A stretch of 48,938 bases of DNA. Source: Desulfovibrionaceae bacterium (lineage in GTDB: Bacteria > Desulfobacterota > Desulfovibrionia > Desulfovibrionales > Desulfovibrionaceae). A model generated the notes under the pieces. The model was given only the letters and a program-made list of their open reading frames with translations, had not been told where the DNA came from and made no database searches. Position numbers and translations under genes: made by a program. This document shows positions 42,599 to 48,938 of the stretch, piece after piece (within the stretch, counting starts at the first letter, position 1; each line of letters begins with the position of its first letter). The stretch is taken from the NCBI GenBank assembly GCA_031082225.1, contig JAVHLG010000015.1, positions 18,578 to 67,515 of the forward strand, written 5' to 3'.

Positions 42599-42899
42599 CG
42601 GTATGTGGGATATTCACGCCGTCGTTCCGGCGAACCGTGTCGAGGCCGTCGCCACGGCCATAGCGGAAGCGTCCGCAGCAGGCATCCCGGCCTCCGAGGT
42701 CTTGCCGGAGTCCACGCCGGGTTCGCTTTTGCGCGGCGCGCGTACCCTCATGGGCATGACCCAGAAGCAGCTTGCGGAGGCCATCGGGGTCACCGTTCCA
42801 AACCTCTCCGGGATGGAGAACGACAAGCGCCCCATCGGCAAGGCCATGGCCAAAAAGATCGGCGTCGCCCTGGACTTCTCCTACAAGGTCTTTCTGTAG
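42570..42899 (+). CDS. HTH (XRE-type) antitoxin
   Basis: A 109-residue protein. The C-terminal half is a Cro/C1-type helix-turn-helix (LMGMTQKQLAEAIGVTVPNL, then SGMENDKRPIGKAMAKKIG). The N-terminal half, with DIHAVVPANRVEAVATAI, is a partner-binding region as in HigA-like or RelB-like antitoxins. The start is TTG 42570, supported by GGAGGTG nine bases upstream; no ATG fits. It would repress its own operon and perhaps the divergent transporter. Confidence 0.8.
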   Translation: MKLTKTPRTDGMWDIHAVVPANRVEAVATAIAEASAAGIPASEVLPESTPGSLLRGARTLMGMTQKQLAEAIGVTVPNLSGMENDKRPIGKAMAKKIGVALDFSYKVFL

Positions 42900-42932
42900 C
42901 CCTCGGGGCTGGTCCGCCTTTTCTGTTTCTTC

Positions 42933-42960
42933 TTGACCATGGCGTCGCATGTAGTACCAT
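42933..42960 (+). promoter_or_regulatory. Promoter abutting the hicA start codon
   Basis: TTGACC at 42933-42938, 16 bases, TACCAT at 42955-42960. ATG 42967 is six bases after the -10, the same distance as at brnT, and there is no ribosome site. Confidence 0.55.
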
Positions 42961-42966
42961 ATGGTT

Positions 42967-43206
42967 ATGGGCTCAGCGGACAAGGTACTGGCCAGAATGC
43001 GGGAAAACCCGCGGGATTGGCGGATCGATGACCTGGAGAACGTCTCGCGGCGACTCGGCTTTTCGATTCGCAAGGCGCCTGGAAGCCATGTCACGTTCAG
43101 TGCGGTCGGATGCCAAACCGTCGTGACCGTGCCCGCCCACAAGCCCGTCAAACCGGTCTATATCCGCATGTTCCTGCGGTTGGCGGACGAGGCCGAGGAG
43201 GTTTAG
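42967..43206 (+). CDS. hicA: HicA-family toxin
   Basis: A 79-residue double-stranded-RNA-binding-fold ribonuclease toxin. The catalytic-type GSHVTF and the C-terminal VTVPAHKPVKPVYIRMFLR fit HicA/YcfA-like proteins, with LENVSRRLGFSIRKAPGSHV between. ATG 42967 is chosen because it is the predicted transcript start; ATG 42961 overlaps the promoter edge. Toxin precedes antitoxin, as is usual for hicAB. Confidence 0.86.
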   Translation: MGSADKVLARMRENPRDWRIDDLENVSRRLGFSIRKAPGSHVTFSAVGCQTVVTVPAHKPVKPVYIRMFLRLADEAEEV

Positions 43207-43208
43207 CG

Positions 43209-43577
43209 ATGGCCGACACAATGCCGAAATTTGAAGGCTACCCGTTTCAGATAACCCCCCTTTCCAGCGAGGACGGAGGAGGGTATCTGGTTACGTTCCC
43301 CGATCTCCCGGGCTGCATGAGTGATGGGGAAACCGTCGAAGAGGCCATTGAAATGGCCCGGGATGCGTTCAAATGCTGGATGTCCGTTTACATTGAGGAG
43401 GGGCGTGAGATACCGGCCCCGGGCGGTCACGGCCCGGCCTCCGGCAGGTTCAACCTGCGCACTCCCAAAACGCTTCACGCAAAACTCGCCCGACAGGCTG
43501 CGGCCGAAGGCGTCAGCATGAACACCCTGGCCGTGGCCCTTTTGGCCGAGGGGCTTGGGCATAGGGAAGCCCGGTAG
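43209..43577 (+). CDS. hicB: HicB-family antitoxin
   Basis: A 122-residue antitoxin with the HicB degenerate RNase-H-like domain (GGGYLVTFPDLPGCMSDGET, then VEEAIEMARDAFKCWM). A C-terminal ribbon-helix-helix-type segment follows (FNLRTPKTLHAKLARQAA, then SMNTLAVALLAEGL) for operator binding. GAGGAGG precedes ATG 43209, two bases after the hicA stop. A terminator follows at 43715. Confidence 0.92.
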   Translation: MADTMPKFEGYPFQITPLSSEDGGGYLVTFPDLPGCMSDGETVEEAIEMARDAFKCWMSVYIEEGREIPAPGGHGPASGRFNLRTPKTLHAKLARQAAAEGVSMNTLAVALLAEGLGHREAR

Positions 43578-43675
43578 CTGACGGCCCGCCCGCCGCCTTT
43601 TTTCGGAGACGCACATCGGTCCCAGCCGCCCAGGCCACGGGCCGCCGTCGCCCCCTTTCGTGCATCCCTATCTGT

Positions 43676-43750
43676 CCGATTTCCTGCGACGCCCACACGC
43701 CTTCGCCCCATGGGAGCCCCCCACGGGGCTTTTTCATTCCCGTCTCCCGG
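43676..43750. repeat. Intergenic repeat element, copy 2
   Basis: The second copy of the element at 39961-40022, same orientation, with about 14 extra bases that complete a terminator hairpin. The two copies flank a segment of about 3.7 kb with the transporter fusion and two toxin-antitoxin loci. Confidence 0.85.
43715..43734 (+). terminator. Intrinsic terminator of hicAB
   Basis: AGCCCC (43715-43720), four bases, GGGGCT (43725-43730), then TTTT. A short but classical terminator form. Confidence 0.75.
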
Positions 43751-43872
43751 CGTGAGCCCGGCTGCGGCACTCCCCGTGCCCCGGGCAGGGGTCGCCACCC
43801 CCGGCGCGCCTGAGGGTTTTTCACGTTGCGCGACGGTTCGCAGGCAGCGCCATGTCCGTCTTTTCGCGCCGA

Positions 43873-43886
43873 TTACGATATCGTAA
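43873..43886. promoter_or_regulatory. 14-bp perfect palindrome, possible enhancer site
   Basis: TTACGATATCGTAA. Its centre is about 130 bp upstream of the start predicted from the sigma-54 element at 43983, where an enhancer-binding protein site would be expected. Confidence 0.5.
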
Positions 43887-43982
43887 CCGGGTTTGGTCCC
43901 AGGATGGTAATTTTCGTTCCCGCCGCGTGTCAGGCAGGCGATCGGCCATCCGAAAGCCCCGCCGCGACAGGTGTGCAATATC

Positions 43983-43998
43983 CGGCACGATGCTTGCT
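43983..43998 (+). promoter_or_regulatory. Sigma-54 promoter of the GH-GT2/ABC operon
   Basis: CGGCACG, four bases, TTGCT: GG (43984-43985) and GC (43996-43997) are ten bases apart. The only deviation from the TGGCACG-N4-TTGCW consensus is the first base. Transcription would begin near 44009, leaving a leader of about 114 nt. Confidence 0.7.
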
Positions 43999-44122
43999 TA
44001 TGGGGGCTCGCCGGGATGCACGCGCGTCCTGCGGCGAAAAGAGTGAGACAAATCCGGGAACTCCCCGGAATCATGAAAAAAGCGGGGAAAAACGATCCCC
44101 GCGCACCAGGAGCGAAACATCC

Positions 44123-46876
44123 ATGTTCCAGATCGAAGAAGGACTCGCCATCGCCCCCATGGAACGCGTGCGCGCCCATGGCCGCTACCTGTTCGCCGGA
44201 GACGAAAAGTTCTTCATCAAGGGCGTCACCTACGGACCGTTCCCCGAGAATGAAAACGGCGAACCCCTGCCCGAGCGTGAACGCGTGGTGCGCGACTTCG
44301 AGATGATGCGCGCCGCCGGGGTCAACACCATCCGCGTGTACTACGTCCCGCCCCGCTGGTTCCTGGACCTGGCCCAGAGCCTGGGCGTGCGGGTCATGGT
44401 GGGCATCCCCTGGCCCCAGCACCTGTGTTTCCTGGACCAGTGGGAGGTCAAGGAAGAGATCAAAAAGGTTATCCGCGAGGCCGTCGCCCCCCTGGCCGGA
44501 CACCCGGCCATCCTGGCCTGGCTGATCGGCAACGAGATTCCCTCGCACATCGTGCGCTGGCACGGGGCCAAAAAGATCGAGAAGTTTCTGGCGAAACTGG
44601 CCGCCATCGTGCGCGAGGAAGACCCCGCGTGCATGGTGACCTACGCCAACTATCCGTCCACGGAATACCTGCGCCTGCCGTTTCTGGATTTCCTGTCGGT
44701 CAACGTCTATCTGCATGATGAAAAGGCCTTCCGGTCCTACGTCAAGCGCCTGCAAAACGTGGCCGGGGATCTGCCCCTGGTTTTGTCCGAGTTCGGCATG
44801 GACTCCATCCGCCAGGGCGAGGAACACGTGGCCGAAACCCTGGCCTGGCAGCTTCGGGCCGCCTTCGAACTCGGCGTCTCGGGCACCATGGTCTTCGCCT
44901 GGACCGACGAGTGGTTCACCGGCGGCAACCTGATCGAGGACTGGGCCTTCGGCATGGTGGACGCGGCCCGCAACCCCAAGCCCTCCTATGAGGCCGTGGC
45001 CGGGGTCTACCGGCAGCGTCTGCCGCTTCTGCCCGACGCCACGCCGCTGATCTCCGTGGTGATTTGCGCCTACAACGCCGACTCCACCATGGACGGCTGC
45101 CTGGCCTCCTTCCAGAAGCTGGCCTATCCCAACTTCGAGGTCATCGTGGTCGACGACGGCTCGACGGATAAAACCGGCGAGATCTCCGACCGCTACGCGG
45201 CCAAGTATCCCTACATCCATGTCATCCATCAGCCCAACCTGGGGTTGTCCGCCGCCCGCAACGTGGGCATGAACGCCTCCCGGGGCGAGATCGTGGCCTA
45301 CACCGATTCCGACTGCTACGTGGATCCGGACTGGCTGACCTACATGGCCTGGGCCTTTACCGATCCGCGCTTCATGGCCGTGGGCGGCCCCAACCTGCCC
45401 CCGCCCGAGGACAACCGCACCTCGGCCTGCGTGGCCGTCTCCCCGGGCGCGCCCACCCACGTCCTTTTGACCGACGAGGTGGCCGAGCACATCCCGGGCT
45501 GCAACATGGCCTACCGCCGTGAAAAGCTCATGGAGATAGGCGGCTTCGACGCCACCTATCGGGCCGCAGGCGACGACGTGGACGTGTGCTGGCGGTTGCA
45601 GAACGAGGGCTACATCATCGGATTTTGCGCGGCCATGATGGTCTGGCACCACCGCCGCAACACCGTCTCGGCCTACATCAAGCAGCAGAAAGGCTACGGC
45701 CGGGCCGAGGCCCTGCTTCTGCCCAAGCACCGGGACCGCTTCAACGTCCTGGGCAACTCCCGCTGGGCCGGGCGCATCTACGGCGACATCGGCGGCTGCC
45801 TCCTGGCCAACCGCCCCATCATCTACCACGGCGTCTTCGGCATGGGCCTTTTCCAGACCCTCTATGAGCCCAAGGGCAGCCTTGTGGCCTACCTGCCCCT
45901 GTCCATGGAATGGATGGTCCTGGCCCTGGCCCTCATGGTGGCCACGCCCTTCGTGCCGGTCCTGGGGATTCTCGGGCTGGCCATGGCCGTGACCTCCCTG
46001 GCCTTTGTCGGGCACCGGGCCAGCAAGGCCAAGCTGCCGGATCGCCACAACACCCTGGCCGCCCGGCTGACCATCGCCGGACTGACGCTTTTGCAGCCGC
46101 TTTGCCGGGGCTGGACGCGCTACAAGACCGTGTGGCAGTTGCGCAAGTGCGCCGCCCAGGCCGTGTGTCCCGTGCCCCTGGCTGCGGACATGCCCCATGA
46201 CGAGCGCGAGATGCCGAGGGTGGGGCTTGTGCGCAAGGCCTCCGAGATCGCCGGGGTCTTCTCCCACCGCCTGACCTTCCACCGTTTCTTCTGGAACAAC
46301 AAGGGCGTGGAGCGCGAGGAGCTTTTGTCCCATATCCTGTCCGTCCTGACCGGCCTGCACATGCCCTTCACCACGGATACCGGATTCTCCTCCATCTCCT
46401 CGGTGCCGCCCTGGGATCTGACCACCAAGACCGGCCTGTGGACCAGACTGAAGCTGCGGGTGACGGCCGAAAACCATGGCGGGTACAAACGGTTCGTGCG
46501 TCTGGCCGGAACCATCCTGCCCAGCAAGCGGTCCCTGCTCCTGCTGGCCGGATTGGCCGCCGCCGCCATCGCCATCCTGCCCCTGTCCAGCTATGCGGCC
46601 ATGGCCGTGGCCACCACGGCCGCGCTGTTCGCCGGATGGATGCTGTGGGGCCTGTACCGCGCCGCCGCCCTGGTGACCATGCTGGTGCAGTATCTCATGG
46701 TGCGCGGCCCCGGCGGCTCCCTGGAAGAGCCCATTGAGGAAGTCGTGGAAAAGCGTCGCGCCGCCAAGGCCCCGTCCCGCCGCACCGTGACCGGCGAAGG
46801 CGACGTGGAAGACCTTTCCGGACTGATCCCCGCATCCGCGGCCGGACACAAGACCGAAAACGTGCTGGCTGCCTAG
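44123..46876 (+). CDS. Membrane-anchored glycoside hydrolase/GT2 glycosyltransferase fusion
   Basis: A 917-residue protein. Residues 20-300 form a clan-A (GH2-like TIM barrel) hydrolase with the acid/base AWLIGNEIP (Glu138) and nucleophile VLSEFGMD (Glu223), both intact. Residues 308-560 form a GT-A family-2 transferase with DDGS (344-347), DSD (395-397) and GDDVD (483-487) plus a QQKGYGRAE segment. Hydrophobic segments follow near 575-620 and 795-855, with soluble parts between. It lacks a signal peptide, so both catalytic domains are probably cytoplasmic. ATG 44123 has AGGAG ten bases upstream. The next gene is an ABC exporter, which suggests synthesis and export of a glycan or glycolipid. 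Confidence 0.88.
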   Translation: MFQIEEGLAIAPMERVRAHGRYLFAGDEKFFIKGVTYGPFPENENGEPLPERERVVRDFEMMRAAGVNTIRVYYVPPRWFLDLAQSLGVRVMVGIPWPQHLCFLDQWEVKEEIKKVIREAVAPLAGHPAILAWLIGNEIPSHIVRWHGAKKIEKFLAKLAAIVREEDPACMVTYANYPSTEYLRLPFLDFLSVNVYLHDEKAFRSYVKRLQNVAGDLPLVLSEFGMDSIRQGEEHVAETLAWQLRAAFELGVSGTMVFAWTDEWFTGGNLIEDWAFGMVDAARNPKPSYEAVAGVYRQRLPLLPDATPLISVVICAYNADSTMDGCLASFQKLAYPNFEVIVVDDGSTDKTGEISDRYAAKYPYIHVIHQPNLGLSAARNVGMNASRGEIVAYTDSDCYVDPDWLTYMAWAFTDPRFMAVGGPNLPPPEDNRTSACVAVSPGAPTHVLLTDEVAEHIPGCNMAYRREKLMEIGGFDATYRAAGDDVDVCWRLQNEGYIIGFCAAMMVWHHRRNTVSAYIKQQKGYGRAEALLLPKHRDRFNVLGNSRWAGRIYGDIGGCLLANRPIIYHGVFGMGLFQTLYEPKGSLVAYLPLSMEWMVLALALMVATPFVPVLGILGLAMAVTSLAFVGHRASKAKLPDRHNTLAARLTIAGLTLLQPLCRGWTRYKTVWQLRKCAAQAVCPVPLAADMPHDEREMPRVGLVRKASEIAGVFSHRLTFHRFFWNNKGVEREELLSHILSVLTGLHMPFTTDTGFSSISSVPPWDLTTKTGLWTRLKLRVTAENHGGYKRFVRLAGTILPSKRSLLLLAGLAAAAIAILPLSSYAAMAVATTAALFAGWMLWGLYRAAALVTMLVQYLMVRGPGGSLEEPIEEVVEKRRAAKAPSRRTVTGEGDVEDLSGLIPASAAGHKTENVLAA

Positions 46877-46894
46877 GGACCATGCATGTAAGCG

Positions 46895-46928
46895 ACTGGG
46901 GCGCGCCGCCTGTGCGGCGTGCCCCAGT
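46895..46928 (+). terminator. Strong hairpin between the GH-GT2 gene and the ABC gene
   Basis: ACTGGGGC pairs with GCCCCAGT, and CGCCGC with GCGGCG, with one G-T pair and a four-base loop: 15 pairs. There is no T tract. It may attenuate or stabilise message ends rather than stop transcription. Confidence 0.5.
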
Positions 46929-47085
46929 ATTGCGTCCGCTCCAGGCCTGAAGACGCCGGTCATACGGCGGACGGCGGTCCGGTCCCCGGGCGGCGACGAC
47001 ACGAAACCCAGCGGCGGCGCACGCCGCGCCGATCCTGACGACGCGCCGATTTCGGCCAACGCAAAACGCACAAGGCTCGTCCCCC

Positions 47086-48861
47086 ATGCCCGTATTCCTG
47101 CGCCTTCTGGCCTATCTGCGGCCCTACAGGCTGACGTTTCTCCTGTGCCTGGGACTGGTGGGCTTAATCAGCGCCATGGAGCTGCTCAAGCCCTGGCCGC
47201 TCAAGCTCGCCGTGGACCAGATCATCGGCCGCACCCCCCTGGAACTCTGGGGCTGGACCTTCGATCCCGCCACCATCAGCCTCTCCCTGCAACTGGCCTT
47301 GGTGGTGGGGATGCTTCTAGGCGTGCACTTCCTGGTGGGGTTCGCCCAGCTTCTCAACAATTACCTGACCATCCGCATGGGCCAGAACATGGTCCAGGAT
47401 CTGCGCTGCGACCTCTTCCAGCACCTGCAGCGCCAATCCCTGCTTTTTCATCAGAAATGGCCCACCGGCGATCTCATCTACCGCATCATGGGCGATACCT
47501 ATTCCGTGCAGACCCTGCTTATGAACGGGGTGTTCACCACGCTCACCAGCACCGCCATGCTCATCGGCATGCTCGTGGTCTGTCTGCGCATGGACGTGGA
47601 GCTGACCATCTACGCCGTATGCATCATCCCGTTTCTTTTCCTGGCCATCTCCAGGGTCAGCCGCCGCATCGGCGATTTGACCACCGAGACCCACATGAAG
47701 GAGAGCCAGGTCTATACCACGGTGGAGCGCATCTTCTCGTCCATCTCCCTCATCCAGGCCTTCGCCCGGGAGGAGGAGGAGAAACAACGCTTCGTGGCCG
47801 AGTCGCAACATTCCTTCGACCGCAAGCTCTCCCTCTATGCCCTGCAAACCATCTACGGCTGGCTCATCGGCGGCATCACCGCCGTGGGCACGGCCCTGGT
47901 GCTGTATATCGGCGTCAGCCACGTCCTGGACGGGTCGCTTTCCACCGGCGAACTGCTGATTTTCATCTCCTACCTGGCCACCCTCTACACCCCCTTAAGC
48001 AGCTTGAGCACCACCGTGGCCGGCATCCGGGGGTCTTTGGCCCAGGCCAGGCGGGTCATCGACGTCATGGGCATGGATCAGTCCGTGCATGAAGACCCCG
48101 ACGCCGCGCCCCTGGCCATCTCCGACTGCCAGGTCCGCTTCGACGGCGTCAGCTTCGGCTACGACCCGGAAAAACCCGTGCTCACGGACGTCGCCTTCGC
48201 CTGCCCCGGCGGTTCCACCGTGGCTGTGGTGGGCCAGACCGGCGCGGGCAAGACCTCGCTCATCAGCCTGCTCCTTCGCTTCTACGACCCCCAAAAGGGG
48301 GCCATCACCATCGACGGCCAGGATCTGCGCCGGGTGACCCTCAAAAGCCTGCGCGAGAAAATCGCCATCGTGCTCCAGGAAACCCAGCTCTTTCCCATGT
48401 CCGTCCATGAGAACATCGCCTACGGCAAACGCAAGGCCAGCCGCGAAGAGGTCGTGCGGGCCGCCACCCTGGCCAACGCCCACGACTTCATTACCGCCCT
48501 GCCCGAAGGCTACGACACCCAGCTTGGCGAACGCGGCGCGAACCTCTCAGGCGGACAGCGCCAACGCCTGGCCATCGCCCGGGCCCTGCTCAAGGACGCG
48601 CCGCTTCTGATTCTCGACGAGCCCACCAGCGCCCTGGACGCCGAGACCGAGGCGCTCATCATGCAAGGCCTGGAACGGCTCATGACCAACCGGACCACGT
48701 TCATCATCGCCCACCGCCTGTCCATGATGCGCCGGGCCGACCTCATCCTGGTCATAAAAGACAAGCATATCCAGGAGATGGGGACATTCGAGGAACTCAT
48801 GCAGGCGGGCGGCGAATTCGCCCGGCTGCATGGCATCCAGATGGGGACCATTCCGGCGTAA
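47086..48861 (+). CDS. ABC exporter, fused permease and ATPase (MsbA/NdvA type)
   Basis: A 591-residue half-transporter. Six membrane helices span about residues 10-310, and the ATPase domain begins about 345. Walker A is GQTGAGKTS, the Q-loop lies in VLQETQLFP, the signature is LSGGQRQRLAIARALL, Walker B is LLILDEPTSALD and the H-loop is IIAHRLS. The closest families are MsbA, NdvA and lipid- or glycan-exporting subfamily-B proteins. Placement right after the GH-GT2 fusion, as in the cyclic-glucan pair NdvB-NdvA, suggests export of that enzyme's product. The ribosome site is weak (AAGG upstream of ATG 47086). Confidence 0.92.
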   Translation: MPVFLRLLAYLRPYRLTFLLCLGLVGLISAMELLKPWPLKLAVDQIIGRTPLELWGWTFDPATISLSLQLALVVGMLLGVHFLVGFAQLLNNYLTIRMGQNMVQDLRCDLFQHLQRQSLLFHQKWPTGDLIYRIMGDTYSVQTLLMNGVFTTLTSTAMLIGMLVVCLRMDVELTIYAVCIIPFLFLAISRVSRRIGDLTTETHMKESQVYTTVERIFSSISLIQAFAREEEEKQRFVAESQHSFDRKLSLYALQTIYGWLIGGITAVGTALVLYIGVSHVLDGSLSTGELLIFISYLATLYTPLSSLSTTVAGIRGSLAQARRVIDVMGMDQSVHEDPDAAPLAISDCQVRFDGVSFGYDPEKPVLTDVAFACPGGSTVAVVGQTGAGKTSLISLLLRFYDPQKGAITIDGQDLRRVTLKSLREKIAIVLQETQLFPMSVHENIAYGKRKASREEVVRAATLANAHDFITALPEGYDTQLGERGANLSGGQRQRLAIARALLKDAPLLILDEPTSALDAETEALIMQGLERLMTNRTTFIIAHRLSMMRRADLILVIKDKHIQEMGTFEELMQAGGEFARLHGIQMGTIPA

Positions 48862-48865
48862 GAGC

Positions 48866-48929
48866 CCGGGGAGGGGGCGCCGCCCCCTTCCCGGACCCCA
48901 CCCCCGCCGGGGGGAATCATTCCCCCCGG
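48866..48929 (+). terminator. Two GC-rich hairpins at the window end
   Basis: The first is CCGGGGAGGGGGCG with its near-complement GCCCCCTTCCCGG. The second is CCGGGGGGAAT, one base, ATTCCCCCCGG (48907-48929). Together they probably terminate the exporter transcript. They may belong to a genome-wide intergenic hairpin family. Confidence 0.6.
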
Positions 48930-48938
48930 ACCCCCTGG

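Larger units (their letters stand above)
43578..44122. other. Regulatory region before the GH-GT2 operon
   Basis: 545 bp. It holds repeat element copy 2, an intrinsic terminator for hicAB, a 14-bp palindrome and a sigma-54-type promoter, listed separately. No gene is seen. Confidence 0.7.

Noticed and set aside
43475-47071. Long open minus-strand frame of about 1,200 codons opposite the GH-GT2 gene
   Set aside because: Gly/His/Gln-rich shadow frame caused by high GC at third positions; the plus-strand gene has clear catalytic motifs.

Overview
The window is GC-rich (except a few AT-rich islands) and reads as chromosome of a sulfate-reducing Desulfovibrionaceae bacterium. The main evidence is a periplasmic-type [FeFe] hydrogenase: a 421-residue HydA whose F- and H-cluster cysteines sit at the positions I recall for Desulfovibrio vulgaris, a Tat-exported HydB, and a full maturation operon. 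HdrA/C/B heterodisulfide-reductase-like genes and a three-domain NifU followed by NifS, CysK and a serine acetyltransferase fit the same lineage. I see no tRNA, rRNA, CRISPR array, transposase, integrase or plasmid/phage hallmark.

Layout. (1) 137-4110, plus strand: a cysteine and Fe-S operon, nifU-nifS-cysK-cysE, followed by a 27-bp minisatellite that keeps a Cys-rich frame open. (2) 4482-5025: a RelE/ParE-type toxin-antitoxin pair. (3) 5229-7177, minus: two tandem FecR-domain exported proteins with duplicated promoters; then tatD. (4) 8743-11414, plus: an MBOAT plus AlgJ/AlgX-like polysaccharide O-acetylation pair. (5) 11724-15976: small, mostly exported proteins (Ser-rich coiled coil, LysM, Gly/Pro/Tyr-rich, 3D-domain lipoprotein, DUF805). 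(6) 16774-18987: a secreted zinc-metallopeptidase fusion behind an AT-rich leader. (7) 19251-31314, minus: hydBA, the maturation operon (hydF, hydE, aspA, hydG, a TM1266-type regulator and a HyaD/HybD-like protease), then hdrB, hdrC, hdrA. (8) 32083-37138, plus: rsmI, an Hpt protein and two tandem secreted subtilases. (9) 37221-39032, minus: cstA. (10) 39245-43577: brnTA, a substrate-binding-protein/SDF-transporter fusion (minus), a truncated toxin with an intact HTH antitoxin, and hicAB. (11) 44123-48861, plus: a glycoside-hydrolase/GT2 membrane fusion followed by an MsbA/NdvA-type ABC exporter, behind a sigma-54-type promoter.

How it fits together. The energy module pairs a periplasmic H2-cycling hydrogenase with its own cofactor factory; the first operon supplies sulfide-fixing cysteine synthesis and sulfur for Fe-S clusters. 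The cell-surface modules (O-acetylation pair, GH-GT2/ABC pair, FecR proteins, secreted proteases) suggest active envelope and polysaccharide remodelling.

Strongest candidates for undescribed systems: the two-gene GH-GT2/ABC exporter unit with a sigma-54 promoter and upstream palindrome; the SBP-SDF fusion transporter, whose usual Na+/substrate motifs are eroded; the paired leaderless-looking promoters of two toxin-antitoxin loci; and the Cys-repeat frame following cysE. All calls come from reading the sequence; no database search was run.
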